From Ignavibacteriales bacterium (lineage in GTDB: Bacteria > Bacteroidota > Ignavibacteria > Ignavibacteriales > Ignavibacteriaceae), in contig JAGUXE010000134.1 in NCBI GenBank assembly GCA_020061995.1, positions 1-19,356 of the forward strand: a stretch of DNA of 19,356 bases, written 5' to 3'. The notes below the pieces were generated by a model. The model was not told the DNA's origin. It searched no databases and saw only the letters and a program-made list of their open reading frames with translations. This document shows, in pieces, positions 7,849-13,570 of the stretch (position 1 is its first letter; every line of letters begins with the position of its first letter). The translations under genes were made by a program, and so were the position numbers.

Positions 7849-9813
7849 ATGAAACGAATTCTTCTTTTTCTGGTTTTTTCAACCTTACTTTTAGCCGGTG
7901 ACAAGTTCACAATTCAAGATAAACTTTCGATGATTATTCCAAACTCTGTTGTCATTTCACCAAACGGTGATAAGGTTTTGTTTACAATCCGTAAAGCTGA
8001 TTTTACTGAAAGCAAATGGAATACTCAAGTTTATATTCTTGATGTAAAAACGGGAGTCTATTCACAATTCACTCAAAACGGGACAAGCTGCACAACTCCA
8101 CAATTTTCACATGACCAAAAATGGGTAACTTTTTTATCGTCTCGCGAAGGACTTAATAAAGAAATCAACAAGCTCGAAAAAGGAACAACTCAACTATGGG
8201 CTGCCCCTTTATCCGGTGGCGAAGCACACAATTGGACATCGCTGCCAAACGGAGTTGATGAATATGTTTGGTCAAAAGATGGAAGCAAAATTGCAATTCT
8301 TTCTGATCGTTATGATGAAGTCGAAGAAGCAGCAAAGAGCAAAAAATTAAGAGTTAAACGTGATGAAATCGTTTTCCCTAAAGTAAATCCGATAAAAACT
8401 CTCCATATTTTTGATGTTAATAAGAAGGTTGTTATTTCTTCGTTTGATCTTGATGCAGGAGTTTCAAATATAAATTTTAATTCAGTCGGAGATAAAATCA
8501 TCTATCAAACAAATATTACCGGTGAATATAACGATGATCAAAAACAAGATATTTATGAAATTAATCTGAACGGTAATATCAAACAAATAACTGCGGATAA
8601 TGGTCCTGAAACTTCACCCATATTTTCTCCGAACGATAAGTTTATCGCCTATAAAACTCAAACTGTTCCCGATATTGAGTTTGCCGAAACCGATTTGACT
8701 ATTTTGAATTACGACAATGCTTCAAAGGTAAATCTGACTTCAGGATTTGATTATTCGGTAAACTCATTTTTATGGAAAAATGCTGAAACAATTTTGTTTA
8801 CCGTAAATGAAAAAACCGATATCCATCTTTATGAAGTAAATATATCTACAAAAAAGATTTCGAAAGTTATAGGCGGAAATGTTTCGATTAGCAACTTAAG
8901 TCTTTCAGCAAAAGGAAATCTGTCTTATAAAGAAGAAGATGCTAGAACTTATGGCGAAATTTCAGTTGATGGAAAGAGAGTTTCATCTTTTTCCGGACAA
9001 TTGAAGAATGTTCCAAAATACAGTCAAGAAGTTATTTCTTACAAAAGTAAAGATGGCAAGTTTGATATAGAGGGAATTCTTTTTAAGCCTGAAAATTTTA
9101 ATCCTAAAAATAAATATCCTCTTATAGCTGTTCTTCACGGCGGACCGTATGGAAATTTTCGAAATACTTTGAACCAAAGTTATTCAGTTGAACTTATGAC
9201 TCAAGAAGGGTATCTGGTTTTTGCTCCTAATCCACGAGGGAGTTCGGGCTATTCTGACAAATTCGGACAAGCAAACAGATATGACCTTGGCGGCGGAGAT
9301 TATGAAGATATTATGTCGGGAATTGATTTTCTTATAGCTGAAGGAATTGTTGATTCTAACAAAATGGGAGTAACCGGCGGAAGTTACGGAGGATATTTAA
9401 CTAACTGGATTATTTCCCAAAATAATCGCTTCAAAGTTGCAGTCTCTTTATTCGGAATTTACAGTTTCTTAACCGATTGGAGTAACTCGTGGCAGCCTGA
9501 ATTTGAGAAAATGTTTTTCGGATATTACTATTGGGAAAAACCGATTGACATGAATAACTTATATATAAATAGATCGCCTGCATTTTATACACAGAATATC
9601 AAAACTCCTACTTTGATTTTGCAAGGTGAAAAAGATCAATACACCGACATCTCAAACTCAAGGGAAATGTATCAAGCATTAAAGCAAATCGGTACCCCGG
9701 TTCAGTTTGTTGTTTATCCGAGAGAAGGACACGGTATCAGAAATGAACCGAATCATTATTGCGATAGTGTTGAAAGGGCTCTTGAGTGGTTTAAGAAATA
9801 TCTTAACGATTAA
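7849..9813 (+). CDS. S9 family serine peptidase (prolyl oligopeptidase/acylaminoacyl peptidase type), exported
   Basis: This is a 654-residue serine peptidase of the prolyl-oligopeptidase family, which removes dipeptides or acylated residues from short peptides. A short signal peptide (MKRILLFLVFSTLLLAG) points to export to the periplasm. Residues of about 20-380 carry repeated blade-like motifs of a WD40-like beta-propeller (such as SPNGDKVLFT and SPNDKFIAYK). The C-terminal alpha/beta-hydrolase domain has HGGPYGNF and NPRGSSGYSDKFG. Its catalytic triad is Ser512 in GGSYGG, Asp596 in QGEKDQYTD and His628 in EGHG. The start has GGAG 5 bases upstream. It is divergent from the macroglobulin gene and stands alone, with its own terminator. 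Dipeptidyl-peptidase versus acyl-peptidase specificity cannot be decided from sequence alone. Confidence 0.95.
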   Translation: MKRILLFLVFSTLLLAGDKFTIQDKLSMIIPNSVVISPNGDKVLFTIRKADFTESKWNTQVYILDVKTGVYSQFTQNGTSCTTPQFSHDQKWVTFLSSREGLNKEINKLEKGTTQLWAAPLSGGEAHNWTSLPNGVDEYVWSKDGSKIAILSDRYDEVEEAAKSKKLRVKRDEIVFPKVNPIKTLHIFDVNKKVVISSFDLDAGVSNINFNSVGDKIIYQTNITGEYNDDQKQDIYEINLNGNIKQITADNGPETSPIFSPNDKFIAYKTQTVPDIEFAETDLTILNYDNASKVNLTSGFDYSVNSFLWKNAETILFTVNEKTDIHLYEVNISTKKISKVIGGNVSISNLSLSAKGNLSYKEEDARTYGEISVDGKRVSSFSGQLKNVPKYSQEVISYKSKDGKFDIEGILFKPENFNPKNKYPLIAVLHGGPYGNFRNTLNQSYSVELMTQEGYLVFAPNPRGSSGYSDKFGQANRYDLGGGDYEDIMSGIDFLIAEGIVDSNKMGVTGGSYGGYLTNWIISQNNRFKVAVSLFGIYSFLTDWSNSWQPEFEKMFFGYYYWEKPIDMNNLYINRSPAFYTQNIKTPTLILQGEKDQYTDISNSREMYQALKQIGTPVQFVVYPREGHGIRNEPNHYCDSVERALEWFKKYLND

Positions 9814-9831
9814 AAATATCTAAAAAATAGA

Positions 9832-9874
9832 AATATCCGACTATTAAACCCAATTAGTCGGATATTCTGTTTTC
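9832..9874 (+). terminator. Rho-independent terminator after the S9 peptidase gene
   Basis: A perfect 12-bp stem (9832-9843 with 9855-9866, core ATATCCGACTA) closes an 11-base loop and is followed by CTGTTTTCC. It starts 19 bases past the stop codon. An A-run before the stem (9822-9828) would let it work in both directions. Confidence 0.8.
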
Positions 9875-9905
9875 CCTCCAGATACAAAATAGAGACTCAG
9901 ATGTG

Positions 9906-9936
9906 TTGAAACTTCCCCCTTCCTCAGATACTTTTG
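9906..9936 (+). promoter_or_regulatory. Candidate Bacteroidota-type promoter of the RlpA-like gene
   Basis: TTG (9906-9908), a 20-base pyrimidine-rich spacer and TACTTTTG (9929-9936) match the TTG-N19/20-TAnnTTTG consensus of Bacteroidota housekeeping promoters. The start codon lies 35 bases downstream of the -7 box. Confidence 0.5.
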
Positions 9937-9970
9937 TACTTCAAATTTAATTAACAACTAAGAGGGTATA

Positions 9971-10462
9971 TTGAAATCGTTAACAAAATTAATGCTGTTT
10001 TCATTGCTCCTGATTTTGGCTGGTTTTACGGCGGTTAGTGAAATCACAACTGACGAGGAAGAGCCAAAGTTTGAAGAGATGATTACATCGGTTAATGAAG
10101 TTACAAATGAAAATACGACTATCATTAATTACATCGACAAAGGAACAATGAGGGCTTCATGGTATGGTCCCCGTTTTCATGGTAAAACAACCGCTAACGG
10201 AGAAACTTTTGATCAAGAAGCTTTAACTGCCGCTCATCGAAATTACCGATTTGGAACTTTGTTACGCTTAACTAATCCGACTAATAATAAGTCGGTAATT
10301 GTTCGAATAAATGACCGTGGACCATATATATATGGTCGGCATATCGACTTATCACGCGCCGCAGCAGAGCAACTCGGTATGATAAGACGAGGAGTTATGA
10401 ACCTTGAGGTTGAACAAGTAAGCCTTAAAGGGGTAAACTTTCCGGTAATTACATTCGATTAA
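9971..10462 (+). CDS. RlpA-like double-psi beta-barrel protein, exported (TTG start)
   Basis: This is a 163-residue protein with a signal peptide (about residues 1-22, no lipobox cysteine), an acidic linker, and an RlpA-like double-psi beta-barrel from about residue 61 to 150. Conserved blocks are ASWYGPRFHGKTTANGETFD, AAHR, RINDRGPY and IDLSRAAAEQLG. Glu78, His89 and Asp115 show the same spacing (11 and 26 residues) as the residues I recall as essential in Pseudomonas RlpA, a lytic transglycosylase acting on peptidoglycan strands without stem peptides. Unlike canonical RlpA it has neither a lipoprotein anchor nor a C-terminal SPOR domain, so septal targeting is doubtful. The start is TTG, supported by AGAGGG 4 bases upstream; the in-frame ATG at codon 8 has no ribosome site and would cut the signal peptide. 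It is monocistronic, between its own promoter and terminator. Confidence 0.88.
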   Translation: MKSLTKLMLFSLLLILAGFTAVSEITTDEEEPKFEEMITSVNEVTNENTTIINYIDKGTMRASWYGPRFHGKTTANGETFDQEALTAAHRNYRFGTLLRLTNPTNNKSVIVRINDRGPYIYGRHIDLSRAAAEQLGMIRRGVMNLEVEQVSLKGVNFPVITFD

Positions 10463-10482
10463 TTTTATAACTTTAACCTTTC

Positions 10483-10539
10483 AATCTCCTATTCATTCCG
10501 GTAATTATTTATGCCGATGAGTGGGAGATTTTTCTTTTT
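10483..10539 (+). terminator. Strong rho-independent terminator after the RlpA-like gene
   Basis: AATCTCC at 10483-10489 pairs with the GGAGATT ending at 10530. The stem continues inward to about 15 pairs including three G-U pairs, and is followed directly by TTTTTCTTTTT. It is the best terminator in the window and begins 21 bases after the stop. Confidence 0.88.
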
Positions 10540-11102
10540 AAATCAGATTCTCTTGAATGTAACTGTTCAGTAACAATAATAATTACTCTCATTTACAAAT
10601 TCATTATCAATTCCACATACAAGATTGCAAAGCGAAGATTTCCGTTAAGCTGAAAAATCCATTTGAAGAGATTTACATCTTTTCAGCTTTCTCTCATTCT
10701 ATCACAAGCACATTTTCAAGCATCTTTGACAAAGTAGTCGAGATAATAGAAAACTTTAAAAATGTTATTTTTGAATCTTCTAAAAAAACAAGGGTTAATT
10801 GAAAAGGAGAGATACAAAATTGAATGTGAGTAAACCGATGAATCGGTTAAAGGAGCGTGGCGTTTCATATTTCCACGAATGAATTCCCTACCGGGCTGAT
10901 GCGTTGGTGAATGATACTTACATCTTTTCAAAATTCCAACTTTCTGTCTTGCACCAATAAAATGACGATATAAAAAATCAAAAGAAAACATAACTCAAAC
11001 TCAATCATAAAAACAAAAAATCTGGAAAAACCACTTCCATATTTCATCGCTCTCTTTTTTGTATATTTAAGGGGAGTAAATAATTAACTTTTAGGGGAGT
11101 TT
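10540..11102. other. Gene-poor region with hairpins and a GC-richer patch
   Basis: I find no convincing gene in these 563 bases. A plus-strand frame is open from 10563 to the TGA at 10800-10802 but lacks a start codon. A minus-strand frame over 10716-10991 has unusual composition (rich in His, Arg, Phe and Cys) and reads through palindromes. Visible structure consists of a 10-bp perfect hairpin (10647-10689), two small hairpins (10833-10848 and 10856-10877) in a patch of higher GC content around 10830-10915, and a 13-base direct repeat (10673-10685 and 10918-10930). The patch could be a small non-coding RNA, a dispersed repeat or gene debris. Confidence 0.5.
10647..10689. repeat. 10-bp inverted repeat (hairpin) in non-coding DNA
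   Basis: AAGCTGAAAA (10647-10656) and its exact complement (10680-10689) flank a 23-base loop. There is no T-tract of terminator quality on either strand, and the rlpA-like terminator lies further upstream, so its role is unclear. Confidence 0.55.
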
Positions 11103-11288
11103 ATGAAAGTTATATCTGCTGCTATATATAGATGTTTGTCTTCCCACAAATTAGCTGATGAGAAAGTATTAAGCTATGTTACTTCTTTCTTCCTTTTCTT
11201 ATTGTCATCCGCAATGATATGCAATATACAAGAACCACTTCTCGACAAAGAATGTAAATGTATTAATCCCAATCGGTTTAATAAATGA
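11103..11288 (+). CDS. Doubtful 61-codon ORF, possible small membrane protein
   Basis: I do not recognise this short frame. It is listed because its ATG has an unusually good ribosome site (AGGGGAG, 4 bases upstream) and because a TATATTTA box (11062-11069) resembling the TAnnTTTG element lies about 35 bases before it. The product would have one hydrophobic segment (about residues 23-41) and a short cysteine-containing tail. Against it: no recognisable domain, the C-terminal coding part contains a 15-base sequence shared with the palindromic element at 11918-11932, and the surrounding DNA looks degenerate. It may be a truncated remnant. Confidence 0.3.
   Translation: MKVISAAIYRCLSSHKLADEKVLSYVTSFFLFLLSSAMICNIQEPLLDKECKCINPNRFNK
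11231..11245. repeat. 15-base copy of part of the palindromic element at 11915-11932
   Basis: AGAACCACTTCTCGA is identical to 11918-11932. This copy keeps only a 4-bp version of the hairpin (AGAA/TTCT). It sits inside the doubtful 61-codon ORF. Fifteen identical bases in a window of this size could arise by chance. Confidence 0.35.
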
Positions 11289-11333
11289 ATTACATAAAAC
11301 AAAGAAAATTTAACTTAACATAAAAGGGTAATT

Positions 11334-11855
11334 ATGAAAATCTTTTTCACAATTATAATACTATTAACATCAACATCGGTTTATAGTATTGAAAAGGAAC
11401 CTGACAAAATTGAAAACATAAAAATTTTAAATGACTCAACAGAAGTGAAACCTGAGAACATCCGGACAGTCTTTATTTCGTTACTCGGGTTTGGGTTCTC
11501 CGATGTGTGGTTCTATCGATTAGGTTACCAGATTAACCGAAAATGGAGTGTCGCATTAAAAGCAAGTTTATTTTTAGATGATGGGAAAAGCAGAAGCAGC
11601 ATTGGCAGTGTAGGTGTTGGGACACGGGTAACACATTATCTTGATTCTAATCTACTCTGGATTATAAATAATTACTCGGGTGAAATAGTAGTGGGACGCG
11701 CCAGTGGCATGCTTGAAGCAAATGTGGGATATGAAAGCGTTAGAAATCGCTTAATAACATTCTATTATGCAGTCGGGATAAATTATTTATTTGATGAAGG
11801 GCATTACCCTTATCTATCACCCAGTTTTAAATTTGGTATGAATATTAATTTTTAA
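11334..11855 (+). CDS. Hypothetical exported protein, predicted small outer-membrane beta-barrel
   Basis: This is a 173-residue protein that I cannot assign to a named family. A clear signal peptide (MKIFFTIIILLTSTSVYS) is followed by a short polar linker. From about residue 45 there are alternating hydrophobic/polar segments typical of transmembrane beta-strands, with glycines and aromatic residues at strand ends (for example FSDVWFYRLGYQI and FYYAVGINYLF). The C-terminus KFGMNINF ends in phenylalanine, as the beta-signal of outer-membrane proteins does. AGGG lies 6 bases upstream of the ATG. The length would suit an 8-stranded barrel. No terminator or partner gene is evident; the flagellar operon starts 285 bases downstream. 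Confidence 0.72.
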   Translation: MKIFFTIIILLTSTSVYSIEKEPDKIENIKILNDSTEVKPENIRTVFISLLGFGFSDVWFYRLGYQINRKWSVALKASLFLDDGKSRSSIGSVGVGTRVTHYLDSNLLWIINNYSGEIVVGRASGMLEANVGYESVRNRLITFYYAVGINYLFDEGHYPYLSPSFKFGMNINF

Positions 11856-11874
11856 TAGGAAATAGTCAAAAAAA

Positions 11875-11940
11875 TCTCCGAGGGTTGGTATTTAACCCAC
11901 TTACCCCCCGCCTGTCGAGAACCACTTCTCGAAGGAGGAT
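11875..11940. repeat. REP-like palindromic element
   Basis: This is a GC-richer patch in an AT-rich spacer. A 7-bp perfect hairpin with a 4-base loop (TCGAGAA 11915-11921, TTCTCGA 11926-11932) sits beside a 5-bp hairpin (GGGTT 11882-11886, AACCC 11894-11898). Both are enclosed by imperfectly complementary ends (ATCTCC near 11875-11880, GGAGGAT at 11934-11940). The layout recalls dispersed palindromic repeats. No T-tract follows, so it is not a convincing terminator for the preceding gene. Confidence 0.45.
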
Positions 11941-12091
11941 GTAGTGATTTAAAAGCGTCTTTTGCGTTTTCAAACATTCCACTGAAATAAAAAACATGCC
12001 TTATATGAATAATAACTGACAACTGTTCAGATTTAGCCATTTTATTTTTACCATAATCCCCTTTTTTACGACAAAACAACTTCTTATTGCG

Positions 12092-12107
12092 TGGCATCAG
12101 ATTTGTT
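12092..12107 (+). promoter_or_regulatory. Weak sigma-54-like promoter match upstream of flgB
   Basis: TGGCAT-N5-TTGTT resembles the sigma-54 consensus TGGCAC-N5-TTGCW. It has the GG of the -24 box, but the invariant GC of the -12 box is GT. Sigma-54 drives flagellar operons in several phyla, which is the reason for listing it. No TAnnTTTG box with a well-spaced TTG was found before flgB. Confidence 0.18.
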
Positions 12108-12138
12108 TATCCCCCCATTAAATAATTATTGGATAAAC
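12105..12138 (+). promoter_or_regulatory. Inverted repeat covering the flgB translation start region
   Basis: GTTTATCC (12105-12112) and GGATAAAC (12131-12138) are perfect complements around an 18-base loop. The right arm holds the only purine-rich candidate ribosome site and ends two bases before the flgB ATG, so folding would hide the start. It could instead be an operator for a dimeric regulator. Confidence 0.45.
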
Positions 12139-12140
12139 GG

Positions 12141-12527
12141 ATGGCAGCCTCAAACATAAAACTTTTAGAAAATTTTATTTCTTACTGTTCACTCAAAAAT
12201 AAAGTAATCAGTAAAAATATTGCCAACATCGGAACGGAAGATTATAACCGTCAGGATGTAGTTTTTAAAACCTTATTGACTGAAAATATTAATGCACCGG
12301 TAAAAACAACCGACAGCAAACACTTTGGAAGTCCTGAATTAAGTAAAAATGTTGAAATTATAGTCGATAAAACCAAAACTGAATTTACAGGAATTAATAA
12401 TGTTGATGTTGATCAGGAGATGGCTGAATTAGCTGAAAATCAGATTCGATTTAAATTCGCTGCCCGAAAGTTGGGCTCATACTACAGAAATCTGCAAAGT
12501 GTAATAAAAGGTGGAGGACAACAATGA
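12141..12527 (+). CDS. flgB: Flagellar basal-body rod protein FlgB
   Basis: This is the proximal rod subunit of the flagellar basal body, exported through the flagellar type III apparatus. It is 128 residues from the ATG at 12141. The N-terminal rod signature (KNKVISKNIANIGTEDYNRQ) and the C-terminal amphipathic helix (NQIRFKFAARKLGSYYRNLQ) are typical. A TTG at 12129 is in frame but has no ribosome site, so the ATG is preferred. A weak GGA-containing site within an inverted repeat lies before it. The stop overlaps the flgC start (ATGA), giving translational coupling. It is the first gene of the flagellar operon in this window. Confidence 0.93.
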   Translation: MAASNIKLLENFISYCSLKNKVISKNIANIGTEDYNRQDVVFKTLLTENINAPVKTTDSKHFGSPELSKNVEIIVDKTKTEFTGINNVDVDQEMAELAENQIRFKFAARKLGSYYRNLQSVIKGGGQQ

Positions 12528-13024
12528 AAATAGCTAATAGTATGCTCGGATTTAATATCAGTGCAAAAGGACTAAGCATTCAGAGAAAAAAGATGAACCT
12601 TATTTCTGAAAACATTGCAAATGCCGATACTATTCGTACTCAAAATGGTGAACCTTACAAGAGAAAAACTTTAAACGTTATTCAGAATGATTTTGCTATT
12701 AATAATGGTTTTCAATTAGAAGGAAGAAATATTCAACTGAACGTTTCCAACCAAAATCATATAGGCAATCCCAAAATGGGGGGTCCAGTTATGTCCGAAA
12801 GCAATGACGGACTTAGTTTTGATGTTAATGTAGATGACCGCAAAGGGGAAGTGGTTCACATGCCTGAACATCCGGATGCTGATGAGAATGGTTATGTCGA
12901 AATGTCAAATGTAAATGTTATTACTGAAATGGTTGAAATGATAGCAGCTACCCGTAGTTATGAAGCAAATCTAACAGCACTTAATTCATCTAAACAGATG
13001 GCGAAAGATTCATTGGAGATTTAA
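12524..13024 (+). CDS. flgC: Flagellar basal-body rod protein FlgC
   Basis: This is the second proximal rod protein, 166 residues, somewhat longer than the roughly 135-150 usual for FlgC. The extra length lies in the middle region (about residues 45-90). The N-terminal rod motif (ISENIANADTIRT) and the C-terminal block GYVEMSNVNVITEMVEMIAA followed by TRSYEANLTALNSSKQM are diagnostic. GGAGG lies 6 bases before the ATG, inside the end of flgB. It assembles with FlgB between the FliE/MS-ring base and the distal rod. Confidence 0.95.
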   Translation: MKIANSMLGFNISAKGLSIQRKKMNLISENIANADTIRTQNGEPYKRKTLNVIQNDFAINNGFQLEGRNIQLNVSNQNHIGNPKMGGPVMSESNDGLSFDVNVDDRKGEVVHMPEHPDADENGYVEMSNVNVITEMVEMIAATRSYEANLTALNSSKQMAKDSLEI

Positions 13025-13026
13025 TT

Positions 13027-13269
13027 ATGTTAATTTCTACAAACAGTATCGGGAATTATGCCCCCAGAATTCAGCCAAAAGCCGCTTCAACACTACCGCA
13101 AATTGATGAAGCCGGTAAAACTTTTGAAAAAATAAATAATGATGAGAAACAATTCTTTGCTGAATTATATCCTGAACAAAAAACCGAAATCTTTGATTAT
13201 CACTTTTATCAAAGATCAGGCAAAATGGCGGGGGTAAGCGTCGGCTCAAATATAGATAGAAGAGGTTGA
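13027..13269 (+). CDS. Uncharacterised 80-residue protein encoded between flgC and fliE
   Basis: I do not recognise this gene. It starts 2 bases after flgC with GGAG about 9 bases upstream, and its own end supplies the AGAGG ribosome site of fliE, so it is clearly part of the operon. The product is soluble with no signal peptide or membrane segment. A serine/proline-containing N-terminal stretch is followed by a charged, probably helical middle (DEAGKTFEKINNDEKQFFAEL) and a beta-like tail (FDYHFYQRSGKMAGVSVGSN). The position, where most operons place flgC directly next to fliE, suggests a role in rod or FliE assembly or as an export chaperone; that is inference. The opposite-strand frame over the same bases is a shadow. 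Confidence 0.78.
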   Translation: MLISTNSIGNYAPRIQPKAASTLPQIDEAGKTFEKINNDEKQFFAELYPEQKTEIFDYHFYQRSGKMAGVSVGSNIDRRG

Positions 13270-13270
13270 T

Positions 13271-13564
13271 ATGAAAATTGGTGAAATATCAGGTAATGTT
13301 TTCCCCGAAATAACACTGAATAAAATTGCCGAAAACAATAAGGGACCGAAGTTCGAAAGCGTTCTTACAGATTTTATAGGCAATGTAAACCAGGATCAAT
13401 TGAGCTCGTCAAAAATGACTCAACAATTTATATCCGGTGAGAATGTAGAAATTCACGAAGTCATGATTGCCGGTGAAAAAGCTAAAACAAGTCTTGATTT
13501 ACTAATGGAAATAAGAAACAAGACTGTAGATATGTATAAAGAATTAACAAGAATGCCGGTATAA
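13271..13564 (+). CDS. fliE: Flagellar hook-basal body complex protein FliE
   Basis: This is a 97-residue FliE, the adaptor joining the MS ring to the rod and one of the first substrates of flagellar export. The C-terminal half is typical of the family (GENVEIHEVMIAGEKAKTSL, then MEIRNKTVDMYKELTRMPV). AGAGG lies 5 bases upstream within the previous gene. The N-terminal 35 residues are variable, as is usual. Confidence 0.93.
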   Translation: MKIGEISGNVFPEITLNKIAENNKGPKFESVLTDFIGNVNQDQLSSSKMTQQFISGENVEIHEVMIAGEKAKTSLDLLMEIRNKTVDMYKELTRMPV

Positions 13565-13570
13565 TAAATT

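Noticed and set aside
7706..7882. Upstream in-frame extension of the macroglobulin gene by 59 codons
   Set aside because: It would overlap the divergent S9 peptidase gene and bury the signal peptide. The ATG at 7705 has a good AGGAG site and a canonical signal sequence.
10716..10991. Minus-strand 91-codon frame in the gene-poor region
   Set aside because: It reads through the hairpins at 10833-10877, lacks a good ribosome site and has an unnatural His/Arg/Phe-rich composition; more likely a repeat read as protein.
11852..12097. Minus-strand 81-codon frame before flgB
   Set aside because: Its C-terminal third is a translation of the palindromic element, the rest is low-quality sequence, and no domain is recognisable.
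9814..12140. Search for tRNA genes, CRISPR repeats, insertion sequences and attachment sites in the intergenic regions
   Set aside because: No cloverleaf with a conserved T-loop, no regularly spaced repeats, no transposase frames and no target-site duplications were seen.
13037..13249. Minus-strand frame opposite the 80-residue gene
   Set aside because: The plus-strand gene has operon spacing and a ribosome site. The antisense frame has neither.
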